35,466 nt of DNA, taken from NCBI GenBank assembly GCA_023457135.1, contig JAEWMO010000063.1, positions 1 through 35,466 on the forward strand, read 5' to 3'. Source of the stretch: Methanobacteriota archaeon. GTDB taxonomy: Archaea > Halobacteriota > Methanomicrobia > Methanomicrobiales > Methanoculleaceae. The notes beneath the pieces are model-generated. The model saw only the letters and a program-made list of their open reading frames with translations. It was not told the origin of the DNA and did no database searches. The translations under genes were made by a program, and so were the position numbers. Below are positions 7,795-14,188 of this stretch, piece by piece; within the stretch, counting starts at the first letter, position 1, and the number at the start of each line of letters is the position of its first letter.

Positions 7795-8734
7795 ACAGCC
7801 CTGCCGCCTCGACGCCCTTGTTCCCCCAGAGAACGGCGCCCAGTGCTCCTATCCGGCCCTTCCGCCCGTTTGAGTCGACGAACCGGACACCCATCCGCGC
7901 AGCCTCCGCCTCCGCATCCTCGACCGTCAGGAGTTCGGTCTTGACCAGCTTGAGATAGGGGGACTCCTCGGCAAACGCGATCCCGCGATATACGGCGATG
8001 CCGGTGTCGTTGCTGACCGCCCCTGATTCGATGAAGTCGCGGACGTACTCGATCAGTGCGTCCACCTTCCCGGGACGGACCGCGAAGTTCAGGGCCGACC
8101 CGACACAGTTGGTGGTCTTCTTCGGGACCGCCGGGTTCAGCTGCACGAGGCGCATGTCCAGGTACTCCACACCGGGGATCGTGCAGCCCTCGGCGCACTT
8201 GAGCGCGAGCACCCACGTGGCACCCTCCTCGCGGGTGTCGGTATCGTCGATCCCGATCGTCACTTTCTCATAAAGCGGCGATACGATCCGCACCCGGCAG
8301 ACCCGGGCGCCGCCGATCCGCAGATCGTCTTCGGAGGGGTACTCGGCCCGGGTCACGCCCGGAGCCTGCGAGAGGCAGGCGGCGACGCCGACGCCCGCTC
8401 CCGCGATCCCGGCCCAGGTCGTCACCACTTCGTCGCCGACAACCTCGACCCCTTCCAGCGCCTGCCCGCCGATCTCCGTGCTCGCAGCACCGAAGTTTGC
8501 GGGCGTTGCACCCAGCTTCGCGAGCATCGTCATCGTCGTGCCCTCGACATGGCAGGAGAGGACCGCACCCTTCGCCCGCACGCGGTTCGCCGCATCCCAC
8601 TCGATCGTCCCCCGGGCCCGGCACTGCTCGCGGATCTCCGCAAGACCGGCGTTCTGGTCGACCATGGCGAGGTACTTCATCGAGAAGAGCGGCCCGAACC
8701 GGGCCCTGACGTCATCAGGTGTGAGCGTGATCAT
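7778..8734 (-). CDS. TiaS-like DDTD-motif protein, paralog of the marker 11 gene
   Basis: This is the first gene of the aks operon, 318 residues from ATG 8734. That start is favoured because GGTGA lies just upstream and the operator/promoter lies immediately beyond; a longer in-frame reading crosses the promoter and gives low-complexity sequence. It has GIDDTDTREEGATW at 161-174, VQLNPAVPKKTTNCVG, and a Gly-rich segment AGIAGAGVGVAACLS before the motif. The first 100 residues differ from marker 11, so the two are not simple duplicates. The shared core suggests an ATP-dependent phosphotransferase-type activity as in TiaS, but it lacks the length of full TiaS, and no RNA-binding OB or zinc-ribbon part is evident. 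Function unknown. Confidence 0.78.
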   Translation of the reverse strand: MITLTPDDVRARFGPLFSMKYLAMVDQNAGLAEIREQCRARGTIEWDAANRVRAKGAVLSCHVEGTTMTMLAKLGATPANFGAASTEIGGQALEGVEVVGDEVVTTWAGIAGAGVGVAACLSQAPGVTRAEYPSEDDLRIGGARVCRVRIVSPLYEKVTIGIDDTDTREEGATWVLALKCAEGCTIPGVEYLDMRLVQLNPAVPKKTTNCVGSALNFAVRPGKVDALIEYVRDFIESGAVSNDTGIAVYRGIAFAEESPYLKLVKTELLTVEDAEAEAARMGVRFVDSNGRKGRIGALGAVLWGNKGVEAAGLYGETL

Positions 8735-8746
8735 GATGTCACCGAA

Positions 8747-8786
8747 ATTATCGTTAACAAGATTATCGTTAATAACGATATTTAAG
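8747..8786 (-). promoter_or_regulatory. Promoter and operator of the aks operon
   Basis: On the minus strand a TATA-like TTAAATATC lies at 8786-8778, about 45-50 nt before the ATG at 8734. The octamer TATCGTTA occurs three times: at 8749-8756 and 8764-8771 in the same direction, and inverted at 8773-8780. The last two form a perfect 17 bp palindrome centred on 8772. One half-site overlaps the TATA box and another sits near the expected transcription start, so a bound protein would block initiation. The sites are seen directly; the repressor is not known. Confidence 0.65.
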
Positions 8787-9064
8787 GGGATCGAACATGA
8801 GGGTTGAGACGGCGGGGGACGGGCTCCGGGGAGGGGATGCGGGATGAAGGAGGGCATTATACGCGCTTGAGGCTCTCTGGGGGTGTGGGGGGTGGAAACG
8901 TAGGAGGCCAATTGGATTCAAACTCCGAACGGCGGGTCCATCGTGCCCTCGGTCAGTCGTCACTCACACCTACGGGGCTCAAATTCCTGCCCTGCAGCCA
9001 GTCGTACCCACATATTGTTCTTAGGACACCGCTTACCCCGGTGCACGGATTTCGTGAGGACTGT

Positions 9065-9355
9065 GCACCTCCGGTGCTCGTGCTCCTGCCCTTCGGCCAG
9101 TCGCATATCGCCACGCACTGCCCCCGCCCCTCGGAGCGGGGAACGACGTTCCTTCAGGAACGGAGTTTGAGCACCCTCAGGTGCGGAGGAGGAGGCCGAA
9201 GACCGGGCGGGGTGCGACGGACGGCACGTCTGGAGCTCAAGAAGACCGAAGGTCTTCGGGTGGGGGGTGCAGGTAAAGCCTTACGGGGTAGAGACAGGGG
9301 AGGGGCTGCACCCCTCTAAGACCTTCGGCCTTCTCATGCTCCGGTTCTACGAACC
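9065..9355. repeat. Cluster of short perfect hairpins
   Basis: Seen directly: GCACC-tcc-GGTGC (9065-9077), CCCCGC...GCGGGG (9122-9141), CGTTCCT-tc-AGGAACG (9147-9162), GCACC-ctca-GGTGC (9171-9184), GAAGACC-gaa-GGTCTTC (9241-9257), GAGGGG-ctgca-CCCCTC (9300-9316) and GGTTC-tac-GAACC (9343-9355). Seven short stems in about 290 nt, mostly with 2-5 nt loops, is far above expectation. It may be a decayed palindromic repeat array or a structured RNA. Confidence 0.6.
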
Positions 9356-9541
9356 ATCGCACTCCCCGTCAGCCCCTCCCGCATGGCGATATCCGATGGA
9401 AAGCCGTAGAAGGGCAAATGATAGACAGAACCTCTCAGGCTCCAGACAGTTGAAGGAGTTCGAAACGTGATAGATGGAAGTCTTCAGCCCACCCCCGCAA
9501 CAGCATGAGCAATCGACCAGCAGCCCCAAAGAGCCACAACT

Positions 9542-9547
9542 AAAAAA
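9542..9547 (-). terminator. U-tract terminator after ftr
   Basis: Six consecutive T on the minus strand begin 2 nt after the ftr stop codon, as in archaeal intrinsic termination. No strong stem precedes them. Confidence 0.5.
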
Positions 9548-9549
9548 GA

Positions 9550-10458
9550 TTAGAGGTAGTCCGCAAGGACATCCTTCAGGTCGAACTTGAACGGACCGAG
9601 GCTGCCGCCGAAGTTTCCGGCGCTGATGAACTTGATGCCCGGCACCTTGGTTGCCGCCCGGATGCCCTCGGCCATTGCGACCTTGATCGAGTCCTCATCG
9701 ACACCGTCGATGACGATCTCGTAGACTGCCTTGACACCCTCGGGCACCTTGCTGCCCTCGACCTTCTCTCTCAGGGTCGGGCAGTAGGCTTCGTTCGTGC
9801 TTGCGCCCATGAACTTGTACTTCTTGCTTCCGACCTTCGAGCCGCTCGCGACGATGCCGCCGGGGAAGGGAGTGATGACACCGCAGACGCCGCTGATGGC
9901 GTCGACTGCCGCCTGGGCGGCCGTGAGGGCGGCCATCTGGTTCTCGCCCATGATGAAGAAGTTGCCGCCGGCAACACCCTTGACGGCGCCGAACTCCTCC
10001 TCACCGATATACTCGCCCTCCATGATCGGGATGGCCCAGACCGTCCTGCCGCCGACCTCGCGCTTCTCCTCGTATCCGTCGCCGAAGAAGTGAAGCTTGA
10101 CCGGGAGCTTCTCCTGGACCTCAGTGACGACGTCCGCGAGGCCGTCAAAGACCGCGGTCGTCGGGGCGGTGAGGACACACTCGGCGAGGCGCTCAACGAC
10201 CTGCTCCTTGAGCTTCTTCTTGCTCGCACAGATCATGATAGCGTAGCCGGGACGTCCGTCGGGGGTCTCGTCGGGGGAGACAAAGCAGTCGATACCCGCT
10301 TCTGCCGGGCAGCCGATGGTGGAGGTGGCAAAGCCGACGGCCTCTACCGCGGCCTTGTACGCCCACTCTTCGGTGACGGCGGTGATAATGGGCCGTGCCA
10401 CCCAGGTCGGGAACGCCTCTGCATACGTATCATCGATAGTAACGCCATTCAGTTCCAT
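9550..10458 (-). CDS. ftr: Formylmethanofuran:tetrahydromethanopterin formyltransferase
   Basis: This cytoplasmic enzyme moves the formyl group from formylmethanofuran to N5 of tetrahydromethanopterin, the second step of CO2 reduction to methane. The 302-residue length is typical. The start MELNGVTIDDTYAEAFP is the family N-terminus. FATSTIGCPAEAGID, AIPIMEGEYIGEEEFG, GGNFFIMGENQMAAL, GVITPFPGGIVASGSKVGSKKYKF and the end GGSLGPFKFDLKDVL are all characteristic of Ftr. ATG 10458 has GAGGTG 10 nt upstream. It is transcribed away from the fwd-hdr operon, whose product, formylmethanofuran, is its substrate. It has its own promoter and U-tract. Confidence 0.97.
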   Translation of the reverse strand: MELNGVTIDDTYAEAFPTWVARPIITAVTEEWAYKAAVEAVGFATSTIGCPAEAGIDCFVSPDETPDGRPGYAIMICASKKKLKEQVVERLAECVLTAPTTAVFDGLADVVTEVQEKLPVKLHFFGDGYEEKREVGGRTVWAIPIMEGEYIGEEEFGAVKGVAGGNFFIMGENQMAALTAAQAAVDAISGVCGVITPFPGGIVASGSKVGSKKYKFMGASTNEAYCPTLREKVEGSKVPEGVKAVYEIVIDGVDEDSIKVAMAEGIRAATKVPGIKFISAGNFGGSLGPFKFDLKDVLADYL

Positions 10459-10500
10459 GGACAGAATACACCTCGTTTGCTACAGTGTCACGATGTAGAC

Positions 10501-10516
10501 AGAATAAGGTTTCTTT
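10501..10516 (-). promoter_or_regulatory. Promoter of ftr (BRE and TATA)
   Basis: The minus strand reads AAAAGAAACCTTATTCT, a BRE (AGAAAC) directly followed by a TATA-type CTTATTCT. Transcription would start near 10479, leaving a leader of about 20 nt with GAGGTG. The core GAAACCTT also occurs in the mtr promoter. Confidence 0.6.
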
Positions 10517-11160
10517 TTTTCCCGGCGGCGGGGTGCCGGGAGCCGGGACTGCGCGACCCTTCCCGGCGTCCTGTTCCCTCACCACTATTCTCCATCCGGA
10601 GAGGTAAATGTGAAGTGCGTCGGGATCAGATCTTGAGACAACACCGGAAGCTCTCCGGATGCACCATCCAGGCATGAATGAACCCGGCGTCTCGTGCCTG
10701 CGAGAGGAAGCAGGTTAAACATGCATCAGGCAGAGCATTTCACCGGGCGACCCTGTAAAACGTGCAGACACGACCGCGGGCGCGGGGTCCGGACCGGCTC
10801 TTCCGGGAGCATGCAGCCACCGGACTCGGGGAGAGGAGAGACGGTGGATGGAGGAATGGTTGCCCCGTATAGCGCGCAACGAATGTCAGACCCGGCTCCG
10901 CAACAGGATCGAGGAGGATCGAGTACTCCGGGAGAGAACCGGCCGGCCCTCAGTGCTACCGGCCCGATATGCCCACCGATTTTCACCAAAACATCCGATC
11001 AGAAATTTAAGGGTTTCGATTTGCACATACAGGAGGAAGCCGGTTTATCGGCGAGATTTGGGGCTTTGGATTAACATGCTAACCGATTTAATTTATAAAA
11101 TTTGACGAATAATCATAGTTCTGGAATATAAGACTGTCGGATTTCAGAAAGTTTATGTAT
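10517..11160. other. Long intergenic region between ftr and fwdG
   Basis: This stretch of about 650 nt has no recognisable gene. The first part, to about 10980, is GC-rich. Open frames at 10694-11074 and 10848-11105 (+) are unfamiliar, low in complexity and not convincing. It contains a perfect 11 bp inverted repeat (10593-10603 and 10651-10661). The last 200 nt turn AT-rich towards the fwd promoter. Confidence 0.5.
10593..10661. repeat. 11 bp inverted repeat with 47 nt spacer
   Basis: CATCCGGAGAG (10593-10603) is perfectly complementary to CTCTCCGGATG (10651-10661). It may form a stem in an RNA or be a paired protein site. No gene overlaps it. Confidence 0.45.
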
Positions 11161-11164
11161 ATTC

Positions 11165-11211
11165 TTTGACAATTCTTTTTATATCGATTTTATAATCGAT
11201 CAGATCTGGTG
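11165..11211 (+). promoter_or_regulatory. Promoter and palindrome upstream of the fwd-hdr operon
   Basis: A T-rich TATA element TTTTTATATC lies at about 11176-11185, with a second candidate TTTATAAAAT near 11092-11101. Overlapping the proximal box is a palindrome, ATCGATT-ttat-AATCGAT (11183-11200). It ends 20 nt before the fwdG ATG and so covers the likely transcription start. This is a good operator candidate. GGTG at 11208-11211 is the likely ribosome binding site. Confidence 0.5.
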
Positions 11212-11220
11212 CGTGAAACC

Positions 11221-11493
11221 ATGGCATTCGCATTGCACATCAATATGGAACGATGTACAGGCTGCAACAATTGCGTGGTAGCATGTCCGGTCGACGCTCT
11301 CGAGCTCTACACCGAAGAGCCGGCAACCAAGGAGAAGATCTACAAGGTGAAGGACGGCAAAGCCCTCATCCTCGATTTCAACTCCGAGCTCTGTGCTGGT
11401 TGCGGTGTCTGCGTCCAGGCATGCCCCTATGGAGTTATCAAGCTTGTAGGACCGTGGGAGAGCCGGGCAAAAGCCCGAAAAGTGGAAGCCTAG
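11221..11493 (+). CDS. fwdG: Two-cluster ferredoxin, formylmethanofuran dehydrogenase subunit G
   Basis: This 90-residue ferredoxin has two [4Fe-4S] motifs: C12, C15, C18 and C22 (CTGCNNCVVACP), and CAGCGVCVQACP in the second half. As FwdG it would carry electrons within the formylmethanofuran dehydrogenase complex, next to the polyferredoxin FwdF. The ATG at 11221 is chosen over an in-frame GTG at 11209 because it gives the family start MAFALHINMERC and leaves GGTG as ribosome binding site. It opens the ten-gene operon and lies 15 nt before fwdF. Confidence 0.85.
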   Translation: MAFALHINMERCTGCNNCVVACPVDALELYTEEPATKEKIYKVKDGKALILDFNSELCAGCGVCVQACPYGVIKLVGPWESRAKARKVEA

Positions 11494-11508
11494 GAGTGAT
11501 ACTAGAAT

Positions 11509-12678
11509 ATGGCACTGTTTCCAAAGTATTCCAAGACGCGGGAAGGACAGAATGTCATCATGGAGCAGAGGCTCCTGAAGGCAGTCAACAACCTGATCCT
11601 GAACGCTGAGACCTGTACCGGCTGCGGCATCTGTGTCGACGCCTGCCCGGAAGAGGCGATCGTACTCGGACCTGTTGGTGCGACACGCCGCGGGGCAATC
11701 GACTACGCTGAACCTGTCAACGTCAACCCTGAGAAGTGTTCGTACTGTGGCGTCTGTGTCATCATGTGCCCGTTCAATGCGATGACACTCAAGGTCGACG
11801 GCGAAGAGCGCCTCCCGATCCTTGAGAAGGAAGGGTTCCCCACCTACGACATGGTCACAACGATCGACGAAGAGAAGTGCGACCGGTGCACCATCTGTGA
11901 AGAGGTCTGCCCGAGAGACGCGATCAACCGCGATGTCCCCGCATTCGAAGGCAGCGACGAGGCCGGCAGGCCGCGCGAGACCGCTCTGCAGACGAAGACC
12001 ACCTTCAACGTCGACACCGAGAAGTGCAACGTCTGTGGCATCTGCGGCGATCTCTGCCCGAGCATCACCGTCGTGCGCAACGCTGCAAACCCCGAGACCG
12101 CCAAGATCGAAGGGGAAGTCAAGTGGGAAGAGACCACCTGCGACGGCTGCACAATCTGCGTGGAGGCCTGCCCCGAGGATGCGATCACCCTCGAGCGTGA
12201 GGTCATCAGCGACAGGCTGCCCGGCAAGGTCGATATCGAGCAGGACAACTGCTGCACCTGCACCTGGTGTGTCCAGTCCTGCCCTGAAGAGGCAATCACC
12301 GTCGAGAAGATCTTCGAGGGAGACATCGAGATCAACGCAGAGAAGTGCCCCGGCGGCTGTTCGACCTGTGTTGAGGTCTGCCCGTGCAACGCTCTCTACC
12401 TGCCGTCCCCCCTCCCCGCAAAGGAGATGAAGGGACAGATTGAGCCGAACATCGCCATCAACAAGGACTTCTGTATTCTCTGCGGCGCCTGCGTCAACGC
12501 CTGCCCGAGCGAGGATGCGATCATCCTGCGGCGGACGGCCATCCGGATGAAGGACAAGGAGACGGATCTCTTCAAGAGGATCAAGGAGAAGCTGCTCGCC
12601 CCGAGGACGTCAAAGGTCAAGGAGACCGCCCCCGGAGAGGTCGAGGTCAAAGTTGTGGGAGCAGCTGAAGAGGCGTGA
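11509..12678 (+). CDS. fwdF: Polyferredoxin, formylmethanofuran dehydrogenase subunit F
   Basis: This 389-residue polyferredoxin contains eight [4Fe-4S] motifs: CTGCGICVDACP, CSYCGVCVIMCP, CDRCTICEEVCP, CNVCGICGDLCP, CDGCTICVEACP, CCTCTWCVQSCP, CPGGCSTCVEVCP (one extra residue in the first spacing) and CILCGACVNACP. That number agrees with FwdF, the electron wire at the centre of the Fwd complex. The C-terminal 60 residues have no cysteines and are Lys- and Glu-rich. GGAGTGAT precedes ATG 11509. Being directly followed by hdrC suggests that FwdF and the heterodisulfide reductase exchange electrons (inference). Confidence 0.92.
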   Translation: MALFPKYSKTREGQNVIMEQRLLKAVNNLILNAETCTGCGICVDACPEEAIVLGPVGATRRGAIDYAEPVNVNPEKCSYCGVCVIMCPFNAMTLKVDGEERLPILEKEGFPTYDMVTTIDEEKCDRCTICEEVCPRDAINRDVPAFEGSDEAGRPRETALQTKTTFNVDTEKCNVCGICGDLCPSITVVRNAANPETAKIEGEVKWEETTCDGCTICVEACPEDAITLEREVISDRLPGKVDIEQDNCCTCTWCVQSCPEEAITVEKIFEGDIEINAEKCPGGCSTCVEVCPCNALYLPSPLPAKEMKGQIEPNIAINKDFCILCGACVNACPSEDAIILRRTAIRMKDKETDLFKRIKEKLLAPRTSKVKETAPGEVEVKVVGAAEEA

Positions 12679-12688
12679 GGGATAGTCA

Positions 12689-13270
12689 ATGGCAGTAAAG
12701 AAAGACTACAAGGACCAGAAACTCGCTGAGAAACTCCGGGACAGGAAGTTCTACATTCCTGACAGCAACCCCGAGTTCCTCAAGGAAGTGGAGAAGATCG
12801 GGCAGACCGCCGCTCACATGTGCTACCAGTGCGGCACCTGCACCGGTTCGTGCCCCTCGGCACCCCGGAGTTCGTACCGTATCCGGCTGTTCATGCGCAA
12901 GTCAGTTCTCGGCCTCGAGGAAGAGATCCTCACCGACCCGGACCTCTGGCTCTGCACCACCTGTTACAGCTGCACCGACCGGTGCCCCCGCGACCTCGCG
13001 CCGACCGACGCGATCATGGCGATGCGGAACCTCGCATTCAAGCGCGACATCATTCCACGCAACTTCCTCCAGACCGTCCAGCTGATCTACAAGAGCGGCC
13101 ACGGCGTCCCGAACAACGACGCAAACCGTGCGGCCAGAAAGAAGCTCGGCCTCGAAGAGGAGCCTGAGACGACGCACAAGTACCCCGAGTACCTGCCCGG
13201 CATCAGGAAGATCATCGACCATTACAGACTGAAAGAGAACGCGGACAGGATCCTCGCGGAGGGTGAGTAA
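12689..13270 (+). CDS. hdrC: Heterodisulfide reductase subunit C
   Basis: This 193-residue iron-sulfur protein has two [4Fe-4S] motifs, C45, C48, C51 and C55 (CYQCGTCTGSCP) and C89, C92, C95 and C99 (CTTCYSCTDRCP). It passes electrons from HdrA to the catalytic HdrB. It is the soluble, cytochrome-free type; no membrane segment is present. GAGGGAT precedes the ATG. The last codons overlap an in-frame GTG of the next frame, but the hdrB ATG itself starts 4 nt after the hdrC stop. Confidence 0.95.
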   Translation: MAVKKDYKDQKLAEKLRDRKFYIPDSNPEFLKEVEKIGQTAAHMCYQCGTCTGSCPSAPRSSYRIRLFMRKSVLGLEEEILTDPDLWLCTTCYSCTDRCPRDLAPTDAIMAMRNLAFKRDIIPRNFLQTVQLIYKSGHGVPNNDANRAARKKLGLEEEPETTHKYPEYLPGIRKIIDHYRLKENADRILAEGE

Positions 13271-13274
13271 TAGC

Positions 13275-14177
13275 ATGAGCGGAAACAACCACCAGTACGC
13301 ATTCTTCCTCGGGTGCATCGCTCCGAACCGGTACCCCGGCATCGAGGCAGCCGCCATCCGGACCAGCAAGAATGTCGGGATCGACCTCCTCCCCCTGAAG
13401 GGCGCAAGCTGCTGCCCGGCACCGGGTGCGTTCGGTTCGATCGACCTGAATGTCTGGTACGCAATGGCAGCCCGGAACGTCGTGCTCGCCGAGCAGATGG
13501 GCATGGATATCGCCCTGGTCTGCAACGGCTGCTACAAGTCCATCTGGGAAGTCAACCACAAGCTGAAGCACAACGACGAACTCCGTGACGGGGTCAACGA
13601 GGTGCTCAAAGAGATCGATATGGAGTTCAAGGGGACCGTCGACGTCTGGCACCTCGCCGAGCTCTACTACGACCCCGAGATTGTGGGTGTCAAGAAGCTC
13701 GCCGACAGCGTCAAGCGCCCCCTGACCGGCGCGAAGGTCGCCGTCCACTACGGCTGCCACCTGATGAAGCCGCGCAAGGAGCGGCACTTCGGGAACACCG
13801 AAGAACCGATGTGGATGGAAGAACTCGTCGCCGCACTCGGTGCCGAGCCGGTCCAGTACCGCAACAAGATGCAGTGCTGCGGTGCCGGCGGCGGTGTCCG
13901 TGGATACGATATCACGCACGCGCTCGACATCACCAACGAGAAGCTGATCAATATGGAAGAAGTAGGTGTCGATGCAGTCACCGAAGTCTGTCCGTTCTGC
14001 CAGCTCCAGTTCGACCGCGGCCAGATCGAGATCAATGAGAAGTTCGGTGTCGAGCACGGCATCCCCGTCCTGCACTACAACGAACTCCTGGGACTCGCTC
14101 AGGGCATGAGCCCGGACGAGCTTGCACTCGACCTGCATGCCATCGATGTTGAGCCATTCTTGAAGAAGATCCTGTGA
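13275..14177 (+). CDS. hdrB: Heterodisulfide reductase subunit B, catalytic CCG-domain protein
   Basis: This 300-residue subunit reduces the CoM-S-S-CoB heterodisulfide at two noncubane [4Fe-4S] clusters held by CCG domains. The first domain shows C14, GASCCPAPGAF (C46, C47) and CNGC (C83, C86). The second shows HYGCHLMKP, MQCCGAGGG and VCPFCQ. Both sets look complete. ATG 13275 has GGTGA 8 nt upstream and gives the family start; the in-frame GTG at 13263 lies inside hdrC and is less likely. Confidence 0.95.
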   Translation: MSGNNHQYAFFLGCIAPNRYPGIEAAAIRTSKNVGIDLLPLKGASCCPAPGAFGSIDLNVWYAMAARNVVLAEQMGMDIALVCNGCYKSIWEVNHKLKHNDELRDGVNEVLKEIDMEFKGTVDVWHLAELYYDPEIVGVKKLADSVKRPLTGAKVAVHYGCHLMKPRKERHFGNTEEPMWMEELVAALGAEPVQYRNKMQCCGAGGGVRGYDITHALDITNEKLINMEEVGVDAVTEVCPFCQLQFDRGQIEINEKFGVEHGIPVLHYNELLGLAQGMSPDELALDLHAIDVEPFLKKIL

Positions 14178-14188
14178 GGTGCAAATAC

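Larger units (their letters stand above)
8787..9549. other. Non-coding region between the aks operon promoter and the end of ftr
   Basis: There is no credible gene in about 760 nt. Short open frames here have biased composition, no ribosome binding site and no recognisable protein. The stretch 9060-9360 carries a dense series of short hairpins (listed separately). No tRNA could be folded by eye. Part of the sequence vocabulary recurs at 32100-32220. Confidence 0.6.

Noticed and set aside
8890..8945. tRNA-like stretch around a TTCAAACTCC motif
   Set aside because: No acceptor stem, anticodon arm or CCA-end pairing could be built; only a T-loop-like word is present.
8804..9319. Open frame of 171 codons in the hairpin region
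   Set aside because: The translation is low-complexity and passes through several palindromes. It has no plausible protein fold or start signal.
10694..11074. Possible small protein genes on the plus strand between ftr and fwdG (also 10848-11105)
   Set aside because: They overlap each other in different frames, look low-complexity, lack clear ribosome binding sites and match no family I know. The region is better called non-coding.
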